From contig JAEZSM010000140.1 of the NCBI GenBank assembly GCA_023421875.1, positions 1 to 5,558 on the forward strand: 5,558 bases of DNA, written 5' to 3'. The position numbers and the translations under genes are program-made. Below are positions 1 to 4,947 of the stretch, piece by piece. The notes below the pieces were generated by a model, which was given only the letters and a program-made list of their open reading frames with translations, was not told the DNA's origin and searched no databases. The stretch is from Spirochaetota bacterium (GTDB taxonomy: Bacteria; Spirochaetota; Spirochaetia; Treponematales; Rectinemataceae). Position 1 is the stretch's first letter. Each line of letters begins with the position of its first letter.

Positions 1-7
1 ATACAAC

Positions 8-2377
8 TTATTCCAAGGTAAAGCGGAAACAGGCTCCCTGGCCTGGTTTTGCCTCGGGCCATACTTTCCCGCCATGGCGGACTACAATTCTCTTGACTGT
101 CGCCAAACCTATCTCCGTGCCCGAAAATTCCTTCATGGAATGAAGTCTATGGAAGGGGGCGAACAACTCCCCGGCGAATTCCATGTCGAAACCCACTCCA
201 TTGTCCCGGACAAAAAACACATGCTTCTTTATCCCCTCTAGGTCTTGGATTTCCATACCCACATCAATCCGGGGAGAAGTGACATTGGCGCTGAACTTAT
301 AGGCGTTCTCTATAAGGTTCTTCAATAGAATGTCCATCAGCGCTGGATCTGCAAAGGCCTTCATCCTTTTTCCGATACGCACTATCGGCGGGCTGCCTTT
401 AAAGTCTTCGGCCACCCGGGAGGCAACTTCGGCCGCCAATGCGCTCATGTCTATTTCTTTCCGCTCGAGCTGATGCCTCGATACTTTCGATAGACTCAAG
501 AGATCATCGATGAGCTTGCCCATTCGGCTGGAAGCATTCTTGATGCGCTCGAGATAGTTGAGGCCTTGGGCATCCAGACCATTATTATAGGAACTGGCAA
601 GGATGGAACTGAAACCTTCCATTGCCCGTAAGGGAGCTCGCAGGTCGTGGGCTACGGCATAGGAAAAAGACTCCAGCTCCTTGATGGCGTTTTCCAGTTC
701 CGATGTTCTTGCGGCTACCCGGCGTTCCAAGTCATGATTGAGGATTTTTATTTCTTCCTCGGCTTTCTTTCGCTCAGCGATTTCGAAGGAGAGCTGCTGC
801 GTCTTCTGCTTCACGCTGCGGCGCAGCGCCCAGGACCAGAGTAAGCTGGCAAGCAGAAGAGTCCCAAGGATAAAAATGGCGAAGGCGGCGTATTTCGCGA
901 TAATTGCCAGGCGACCACCCTCGGAACTGTAAGGCGCCAGCCATTTGTTTTCGATGGCGCGATACCTTCCCTTAGCTAACACCGAGGCCAAGCCTTGGGA
1001 GAATTGGGATATAAGGGCTCCGTTGGCATTCGGGGCCGCATAGCAATACTCCGGCGAGAGTATGGGTGATCTGGAAAGAGTAATATTCTTGATTTTTTGT
1101 CGCTTCAGGAAATACTGGGCCGGAATCTGGCCTACCAGGGCAAAGTCCTCTACGCCTCGACTTAACAACAGCAGGGCTTCCTCCTGGCTATTCACCCTGA
1201 CTAGGTTTTGTTCAAATCCCAGGGATACCGCCAGGTCGTCCATGACATCTCCTGCCATGACTACTAATTTCTTGCCCTGTAGGTCTTTTACATCTTCAGG
1301 GATATCCAGACCTGATCTCGCGGCGATCACATGATTGACCGTGGCGTAGCCGGGGGAAAAACCGTAGACCCTGTCCCTCTCCACGGAATAGTACATTCCC
1401 TGGACCACATCGATGGCTCCGTCGCTCAAGGCTTTGCGAATCTCGCCCCAAGGGCCTAGGCGTATCTGGATATCCAGCCCCAGTTCTTCAGCGATAGCCT
1501 TGGTGAGGTCTACGTTGAATCCGGCGGGGTTTCCTTCTTCGTCCAGGAATTCATAGGGAGGATACTTGCTGTCCCCACCGACGATGATGCGGCTTTTCTT
1601 GTAGGCTAAGGCTTCCAAGCCCGAGAACCAGGTGGCGTAGAGTTCCCGGAACGTGCCCTCGGCGATGACTATTGAGAGTCCTTCATTGAGTAGAGCCAGG
1701 AGTTCCGTATCGCCTTTCTGGGTGGCGAAGCAAAAGGATTGAGTAAATTCGTTTAAAGGGGGGCCGACAGTTTTGAGGTTTGTGATGCCGTTGTTCTGTA
1801 GGATTTGCATTCCCATGAGCTTCTGCGCTACCACCGCATCGTAGGCGCCCTCCGAAAGCCCCTTCATCGCGGCTTCGAAGGTTTCAAGGGGGACAATCCT
1901 CGCGCCTAGATTTGACCTGCGCAGAAATTCTTCTGCATTGTCTCCCTTTAGGACCGCCACTGACCTTCCCTCCAAGTCTTTGGGGGAGGCAATAGTGGTA
2001 TTATCTTCTCGGACGAAGATGGTTCCGTGCATGGTGAGATAGGGAAAGGTGAAATCGAAAACCGCTTCTCTCTCGGGAGTGCGCCCTACCAGGGGAAGAA
2101 CCTGGATTCTTCCTTCTTCCAGATCGCTTTTTATGTCCGCCCAGGCTCCTGTCGTAAAGCTCACATCCCGACCGACCGCCTTGAGGGTCGCGCGGAGGAG
2201 TTCCGCGGAAAAACCCGTCGCCGTGTCGTCGGGATTGACGATGCAATAGGGAGGGTAGTCATATTCGCATCCCGAGAGCACGAGGTTAGGCGCCGCCGCC
2301 GCATTCCAGGCGAGGGTGATAACTGCGAGGAATACGATTACTATGGAACGCCTTAGAAAGATCGAGCGGTTACGCAT
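8..2377 (-). CDS. Sensor histidine kinase with two periplasmic solute-binding (Venus flytrap) domains
   Basis: A 789-residue membrane sensor kinase, read as a BvgS/EvgS-like input joined to a simple kinase. Residues 1-29 form a signal peptide or anchor (RNRS, FLRR, a hydrophobic core, then AAAA). Two family-3 solute-binding domains follow, at about 31-258 (ligand-type motif RTPEREAVFDF) and 263-485 (SVERDRVYGFS). A membrane helix spans about 497-518 and a charged coiled-coil linker about 521-570. The H-box AVAHDLRAPLR has the predicted phospho-acceptor His577. The ATPase domain has an N-box around Asn691 (NLIENAYKFS) and a G1 box DNGVGF from Asp725. The G2 box reads GTEIGL, with Glu755 where Gly is usual. 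There is no PAS, receiver or HPt domain, unlike BvgS. By family, it would bind a small solute such as an amino acid outside the membrane and phosphorylate an unseen response regulator. The ATG at 2377 is the first usable start after an in-frame TGA, and an AAGGGG run abuts it with no spacer, which is atypical. The ligand is unknown. Confidence 0.93.
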   Translation of the reverse strand: MRNRSIFLRRSIVIVFLAVITLAWNAAAAPNLVLSGCEYDYPPYCIVNPDDTATGFSAELLRATLKAVGRDVSFTTGAWADIKSDLEEGRIQVLPLVGRTPEREAVFDFTFPYLTMHGTIFVREDNTTIASPKDLEGRSVAVLKGDNAEEFLRRSNLGARIVPLETFEAAMKGLSEGAYDAVVAQKLMGMQILQNNGITNLKTVGPPLNEFTQSFCFATQKGDTELLALLNEGLSIVIAEGTFRELYATWFSGLEALAYKKSRIIVGGDSKYPPYEFLDEEGNPAGFNVDLTKAIAEELGLDIQIRLGPWGEIRKALSDGAIDVVQGMYYSVERDRVYGFSPGYATVNHVIAARSGLDIPEDVKDLQGKKLVVMAGDVMDDLAVSLGFEQNLVRVNSQEEALLLLSRGVEDFALVGQIPAQYFLKRQKIKNITLSRSPILSPEYCYAAPNANGALISQFSQGLASVLAKGRYRAIENKWLAPYSSEGGRLAIIAKYAAFAIFILGTLLLASLLWSWALRRSVKQKTQQLSFEIAERKKAEEEIKILNHDLERRVAARTSELENAIKELESFSYAVAHDLRAPLRAMEGFSSILASSYNNGLDAQGLNYLERIKNASSRMGKLIDDLLSLSKVSRHQLERKEIDMSALAAEVASRVAEDFKGSPPIVRIGKRMKAFADPALMDILLKNLIENAYKFSANVTSPRIDVGMEIQDLEGIKKHVFFVRDNGVGFDMEFAGELFAPFHRLHSMKEFSGTEIGLATVKRIVVRHGGKVWPEAKPGQGACFRFTLE

Positions 2378-2437
2378 CCCCTTTTTTCTAATGCATCACT
2401 GATCTGTTGTCCAGGACACTTCCAAGGTTTTTTCATG

Positions 2438-2465
2438 AGAATCCCGGGGCATGGACGGAATGGAA
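2438..2465. repeat. Diverged direct repeat (copy 1)
   Basis: These 28 bases match 2597-2624 at 23 of 28 positions without gaps, both starting AGAATCCCG. Each copy is followed after a similar A/T-rich run by a terminator hairpin, about 42-43 nt from the repeat start. The period is 159 bp. This fits an old duplication, or two independently placed copies of one element arm. Confidence 0.7.
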
Positions 2466-2470
2466 TTATA
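2465..2470 (-). promoter_or_regulatory. Candidate -10 box for the sensor kinase gene
   Basis: A perfect TATAAT reads on the minus strand about 88 bp upstream of the kinase ATG. No good -35 box lies 16-18 bp upstream, because that position falls inside the hairpin of the leftward terminator, and there is no TG extension. The box also sits right after the terminator's U-tract. The placement between terminator and gene is sensible, but the assignment rests on one hexamer. Confidence 0.35.
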
Positions 2471-2505
2471 CTTAAATAAAAGACCCTGCCCGAAGGCAGG
2501 GTCTT
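2471..2505 (-). terminator. Intrinsic terminator (distal, UUCG loop)
   Basis: On the minus strand this is an 11-bp perfect stem, AAGACCCTGCC paired with GGCAGGGTCTT, closed by a UUCG tetraloop (C-UUCG-G type), then TTTATTT. Stem, stable loop and U-rich tail make a strong leftward Rho-independent terminator. It lies about 180 bp past the groEL stop and would insulate the kinase gene from groEL read-through. The stop-like TAA of the duplicated groEL tail is 28 nt before the hairpin, the same distance as between the real groEL stop and its proximal terminator. Confidence 0.88.
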
Positions 2506-2532
2506 GGTAGCATTCAGATCAGGACTATCAGT

Positions 2533-2555
2533 ATTAGTAGTCCATGCCTTGCCAC
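2533..2555 (-). pseudogene. Duplicated fragment of the groEL 3' end
   Basis: On the minus strand, GTGGCA-AGGCATGGACTACTAA matches the real groEL end, GTGGCATGGGAGGCATGGACTATTAA, except for a missing TGGG and one C/T change. It still reads Gly-Met-Asp-Tyr-stop. On the plus strand, 2533-2549 and 2687-2703 are 17-base direct repeats with one mismatch, 154 bp apart. Homology to groEL stops just upstream, so only a fragment of the tail is present. It may be the remnant of a tandem duplication, or the original groEL end displaced by an insertion. Confidence 0.65.
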
Positions 2556-2623
2556 GCTAACGCGTGTCCCAGCGAATCTGGTGAACCGGATTCGCAAGAA
2601 TCCCGAAGCATGGGAGGCATGGA
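2541..2623. repeat. Two-hairpin palindromic element (possible BIME- or MITE-like repeat)
   Basis: The outer arms are 9 bp and perfect: TCCATGCCT at 2541-2549 and AGGCATGGA at 2615-2623. Pairing continues inward with a bulge and a mismatch. Inside are two hairpins. One is CACGC-TAAC-GCGTG at 2553-2566. The other is GCGAATCTGG-TGAA-CCGGATTCGC at 2572-2595, a 10-bp stem. As RNA from the plus strand the second stem is fully paired with one U-G. From the minus strand that pair becomes C-A. The layout of short terminal inverted repeats around compact hairpins, with no ORF of substance, suggests a small non-autonomous repeat. I do not recognise a named family. Confidence 0.6.
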
Positions 2624-2624
2624 A
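2597..2624. repeat. Diverged direct repeat (copy 2), right arm of the palindromic element
   Basis: This is the partner of 2438-2465 (23 of 28 identical). Its second half is the 16-base sequence that is an exact inverted copy of the groEL tail at 2695-2710. It also forms the right arm of the two-hairpin palindrome that starts at 2541. Confidence 0.7.
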
Positions 2625-2710
2625 CTTTTGATTAAAAAGGGGCGTCTTTTCAGACGCCCACAACTACTAATCTAGAGTTAGATTAAATTAATAGTCCATG
2701 CCTCCCATGC
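2608..2710. repeat. 16-bp perfect inverted repeat linking groEL 3' codons with the downstream element
   Basis: GCATGGGAGGCATGGA at 2608-2623 is the exact reverse complement of 2695-2710, which encodes the last Gly-Met repeats of GroEL. The 71-nt loop contains the groEL stop codon and the proximal terminator. If transcription passes that terminator, the mRNA could pair the end of the coding region with the downstream arm. Confidence 0.8.
2632..2659 (-). terminator. Intrinsic terminator of groEL (proximal, GAAA loop)
   Basis: On the minus strand this is an 8-bp perfect stem, GGGCGTCT paired with AGACGCCC, closed by a GAAA (GNRA) tetraloop and followed by CTTTTTAAT. It begins 28 nt after the groEL stop codon. 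It is the expected end of the groEL transcript. It also lies in the loop between the 16-bp inverted arms at 2608-2623 and 2695-2710. Confidence 0.92.
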
Positions 2711-4340
2711 CACCCATGCCGCCGCCGCCCATTCCGCCACCGGCGGGGGGAGCCTTGGGTTCGGGCAGATCGGTGATGGCGCACTCGGTGGTGAGGAGGA
2801 GGGCTGCCACGGAAGCAGCGTTCTGGAGGGCGCTTCTCGTGACCTTGGCGGGGTCGATAATTCCGGCCTTCATCATGTCCACCCATTCGCCCTTGGATGC
2901 GTCGAAACCGATGCCTTTCTTGGAGGTCTTGGCCTTGTCGGCGATGATGGAGCCGTCCACGCCGCCGTTCTCGGCGATCTGGCGGATGGGTTCCTCCAGG
3001 GCGCGCTTGACGGTCTTGAAGCCCACTTTCTCGTCGTCCGAGAACTTGCTGATATTAAATTTCTCCAAAGCAAGGGCAGCCTGGATGAGGGCGATGCCGC
3101 CGCCGGCCACGATGCCTTCGTCGATTGCGGCGCGGGTGGCCGAAAGGGCGTCTTCCACTCTGTGCTTCTTCTCTTTCATCTCCACTTCGGTGGCTGCGCC
3201 TACATTGATGACTGCCACGCCGCCGGCGAGCTTGGCCAGGCGCTCCTGGAGCTTCTCGCGGTCATAGTCGGAGGTGGTTTCCTCGATCTGCTTCTTGATC
3301 TGGGCGATGCGATCCTGGATATCCTTCTGCTTGCCCGCGCCGTTGATGATGGTGGTGTTGTCCTTGTCCACCTTGACGGTCTTGGCATTGCCCAGCTGGG
3401 ACACCGAGGTGTTCTCCAGTTTGAGTCCCAGCTCTTCGGACACCACTTCGCCGCCGGTGAGGATGGCGATGTCCTCGAGCATGGCCTTGCGGCGGTCGCC
3501 GAAGCCGGGGGCCTTCACGGCGCAGACGTTCAGGGTGCCGCGGAGGTGGTTGACGATGAGGGTAGCCAGGGCTTCGCCTTCGATATCCTCGGCGATGATG
3601 AGAAGGGGCTTGCCGGTCTGGGCGATCTTCTCGAGGAGGGGGAGAAGATCCTTCATGTTGGCGATCTTCTTGTCGTGGATTAGGATGAGGGGATTCTCGA
3701 AAACCGTGGTCATGGAGTCGCGGTTGGTGACGAAATAGGGAGAGGTGTAACCGCGATCGAACTGCATTCCCTCGACAAAGTCGATGGTGGTTTCCATGGT
3801 CTTGGACTCTTCGACGGTGATTACCCCGTCCTTGCCCACTTTTTCCATGGCGTCGGCGATCTGGCTTCCGATGGCGGTGTCGTTGTTGGCCGAGACGGAG
3901 GCTACGTTGGCGATTTCCTCTTTCTCGATGATTTCCTTGGAGTTCTTCTTGATTTCCTCTACCGCGACGGTGACTGCCTGGTCGATACCCTTCTTGAGCG
4001 CCATGGGATCCATGCCCGCGGCGACGGCCTTGAGGCCTTCCTTGACGATGGAATAGGCTAGGACGGTGGCGGTGGTGGTCCCGTCGCCGGCGATGTCGTT
4101 GGTCTTGGTCGCTACTTCCTTGAGAAGCTGGGCTCCCATGTTTTCATAGGCATCTTCCAGCTCGATTTCCTTGGCGACGGACACGCCGTCCTTGGTTACC
4201 GTGGGGGCGCCGAACTTCTTGTCGAGGAGGACATTCCGGCCTTTGGGGCCGAGGGTTACCTTAACCGCCTTGGAAATTGTCTCCACGCCGACGAGAAGCT
4301 TGCGCCTCGCGTCCTCGCTGAAAAGCAGCTGTTTAGCCAT
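2688..4340 (-). CDS. groEL: Chaperonin GroEL (Hsp60, 60 kDa chaperonin)
   Basis: A full-length, 550-residue group I chaperonin. It forms a double ring of 14 subunits in the cytoplasm and folds proteins with ATP and the GroES lid. The alignment runs one residue short of E. coli at the N-terminus. Visible hallmarks are TLGPKGRNV, KDGVSVAKEIELED with Asp51, and the nucleotide motif AGDGTTTATVLA with Asp86 (E. coli Asp87). Also present are RVEDAL with Asp397 (E. coli Asp398) and the chaperonin signature AAIDEGIVAGGG. The C-terminus is the usual flexible Gly-Met tail, ending GGMDY. The ATG at 4340 has a strong AAGGGAGAG ribosome site 7 nt upstream. No groES precedes it; the neighbour is a divergent MarR gene, so it appears monocistronic. 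It ends 28 nt before an intrinsic terminator. Confidence 0.99.
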   Translation of the reverse strand: MAKQLLFSEDARRKLLVGVETISKAVKVTLGPKGRNVLLDKKFGAPTVTKDGVSVAKEIELEDAYENMGAQLLKEVATKTNDIAGDGTTTATVLAYSIVKEGLKAVAAGMDPMALKKGIDQAVTVAVEEIKKNSKEIIEKEEIANVASVSANNDTAIGSQIADAMEKVGKDGVITVEESKTMETTIDFVEGMQFDRGYTSPYFVTNRDSMTTVFENPLILIHDKKIANMKDLLPLLEKIAQTGKPLLIIAEDIEGEALATLIVNHLRGTLNVCAVKAPGFGDRRKAMLEDIAILTGGEVVSEELGLKLENTSVSQLGNAKTVKVDKDNTTIINGAGKQKDIQDRIAQIKKQIEETTSDYDREKLQERLAKLAGGVAVINVGAATEVEMKEKKHRVEDALSATRAAIDEGIVAGGGIALIQAALALEKFNISKFSDDEKVGFKTVKRALEEPIRQIAENGGVDGSIIADKAKTSKKGIGFDASKGEWVDMMKAGIIDPAKVTRSALQNAASVAALLLTTECAITDLPEPKAPPAGGGMGGGGMGGMGGMDY

Positions 4341-4371
4341 AGTGTTACTCTCCCTTGAATATTTGGATTGA

Positions 4372-4386
4372 TGACCCCGAGGGTCA
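4372..4386. promoter_or_regulatory. 15-bp perfect palindrome at the groEL start point (candidate operator)
   Basis: TGACCC-CGA-GGGTCA has perfect 6-bp arms with a 3-bp spacer. It begins at the predicted groEL transcription start and lies about 30 bp upstream of the ATG. The position is where HrcA-type CIRCE often sits, but the sequence is not CIRCE (TTAGCACTC-N9-GAGTGCTAA). It could be a repressor site or a 5' leader hairpin. Confidence 0.5.
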
Positions 4387-4391
4387 CAAGG

Positions 4392-4420
4392 AAGATACCC
4401 ATATTATTAAAAAATGACAA
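4392..4420 (-). promoter_or_regulatory. Predicted sigma-70-type promoter of groEL
   Basis: On the minus strand, the -35 TTGTCA (4415-4420) and the -10 TATCTT (4392-4397) are separated by exactly 17 bp, in an A/T-rich context. Transcription would start near 4384-4386, giving a leader of about 45 nt that holds the palindrome and the ribosome site. Confidence 0.65.
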
Positions 4421-4455
4421 GGAGTTTGCCAAAAAAACTAGAATAATTGTTAAAA

Positions 4456-4471
4456 AGTTCGTATACTAACT
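4456..4471. promoter_or_regulatory. 16-bp palindrome over the MarR-gene -10 box (candidate autoregulatory operator)
   Basis: AGTTcGTATACtAACT is symmetric at 14 of 16 positions, with one mismatched pair. It contains the likely -10 box TATACT (4462-4467) and ends 2 bp before the ATG at 4474. MarR dimers typically bind 16-20-bp palindromes that overlap their own promoter, so this is a plausible site for the adjacent product. The -35 region is weak (TAGAAT at 4439-4444). Confidence 0.55.
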
Positions 4472-4473
4472 AA

Positions 4474-4902
4474 ATGGAAGAGTACCTAATGATGGGGTTG
4501 GCCTATGGACTGTGGCGCCGTAAAGCTTCGGCAGCTTTGGAAAAATTCGGAATCAGTTTCCAGCAGTATCAGCTGGTACGGCAGGCCCGCAGAAGGGGTG
4601 CCCTTATCCTGAGCGCCGCGGCCAGGGAGCTCGGAATGGACAAGCCCACCTTGAGCCTGGTAGCCAGAAAATGCGTGGATGCAGGCTGGCTGCTCAGGAG
4701 CGATATAGTGGCGGACAAGCGAGCTGCCCGGCTCAGCCTCTCGGGGCATGGCGAAGAACTTCTAGACCGAATCGAGGCTGAGGGAATTTTTTCGCCCGAG
4801 TTTCTGGGCGATGCGTTGGATGTCCTGGGCTCGGAGGAGCGGACCGAGCTCAGGCGCATGGTGGACAGAGTTTCTCGGCGGGCTAAAGACGTGTTTCTCT
4901 GA
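4474..4902 (+). CDS. MarR-family winged helix-turn-helix transcriptional regulator
   Basis: A 142-residue protein of typical MarR length, predicted to be a cytoplasmic DNA-binding dimer. N- and C-terminal helices (about 1-40 and 91-142) would form the dimer interface. The winged helix lies at about 42-95: LSAAARELGMDKPTLSLVARK is helix-turn-helix, with recognition helix about 57-70, and DKRAARLSLS carries the conserved wing Asp81, Arg83 and Leu87. The ligand is unknown. The start is uncertain. ATG 4474 has no ribosome site and lies 7 bp after a -10 box, so it would be leaderless. ATG 4489 (Met6) has GGAAGAG 6 nt upstream and may be the true start. The gene is divergent from groEL and 40 bp before the pseudouridine synthase gene, possibly in one operon with it. 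Family assignment is sound but the sequence is fairly diverged; targets are inference. Confidence 0.87.
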   Translation: MEEYLMMGLAYGLWRRKASAALEKFGISFQQYQLVRQARRRGALILSAAARELGMDKPTLSLVARKCVDAGWLLRSDIVADKRAARLSLSGHGEELLDRIEAEGIFSPEFLGDALDVLGSEERTELRRMVDRVSRRAKDVFL

Positions 4903-4918
4903 GCCTCGAGCGGCTTCG

Positions 4919-4947
4919 TTCACAAAGATCAGCCTTCGTGCTATGCT
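4919..4947 (+). promoter_or_regulatory. Possible promoter for the pseudouridine synthase gene
   Basis: The -35 TTCACA (4919-4924), a 17-bp spacer ending TGC, and the -10 TATGCT (4942-4947) form an extended -10-like promoter. Transcription would begin near 4954-4955, right at a GTG codon in the synthase frame. The -35 and the start point are also arms of a 7-bp inverted repeat (GTTCACA 4918-4924, TGTGAAC 4954-4960). Confidence 0.4.

Larger units (their letters stand above)
2378..2687. other. 310-bp intergenic region with groEL-tail-like repeat array
   Basis: No convincing gene lies here. The gap contains two leftward terminators, a candidate kinase promoter and alternating-orientation copies of the sequence GGCATGGAC/GCATGGGAGGCATGGA. 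Reading left to right, copies lie at about 2447-2456 (plus), 2540-2555 (minus) and 2608-2623 (plus), and the real groEL tail lies at 2694-2710 (minus). Each interval between copies holds at least one hairpin. The first 60 bases, 2378-2437, hold only the kinase leader. Confidence 0.75.

Noticed and set aside
2434..2436. An upstream ATG (followed by AAA AAA CCT) as the kinase start
   Set aside because: It is 59 bases upstream and out of frame, and the kinase frame has a TGA shortly before ATG 2377.
2534..2620. A 28-codon minus-strand ORF (MPPMLRDSCESG... ending GMDY-stop) inside the palindromic element
   Set aside because: It is explained by the palindrome and the duplicated groEL tail. It has no ribosome site and no recognisable domain.
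2438..2710. CRISPR array
   Set aside because: The repeats alternate in orientation, vary in length and are not separated by uniform spacers; no cas gene is present.
2698..3683. Long plus-strand open frames antisense to groEL (189, 173 and 154 codons)
   Set aside because: They are shadows of the GC-biased groEL codons. The products are low-complexity and the minus-strand frame is a certain groEL.
4341..4473. CIRCE (HrcA operator) upstream of groEL
   Set aside because: No TTAGCACTC-N9-GAGTGCTAA or close variant is present. The palindrome found there is different in sequence and spacing.
4902..4918. Terminator after the MarR gene
   Set aside because: Only a 4-bp AGCC/GGCT pairing with no U-tract is visible, which is too weak to call.
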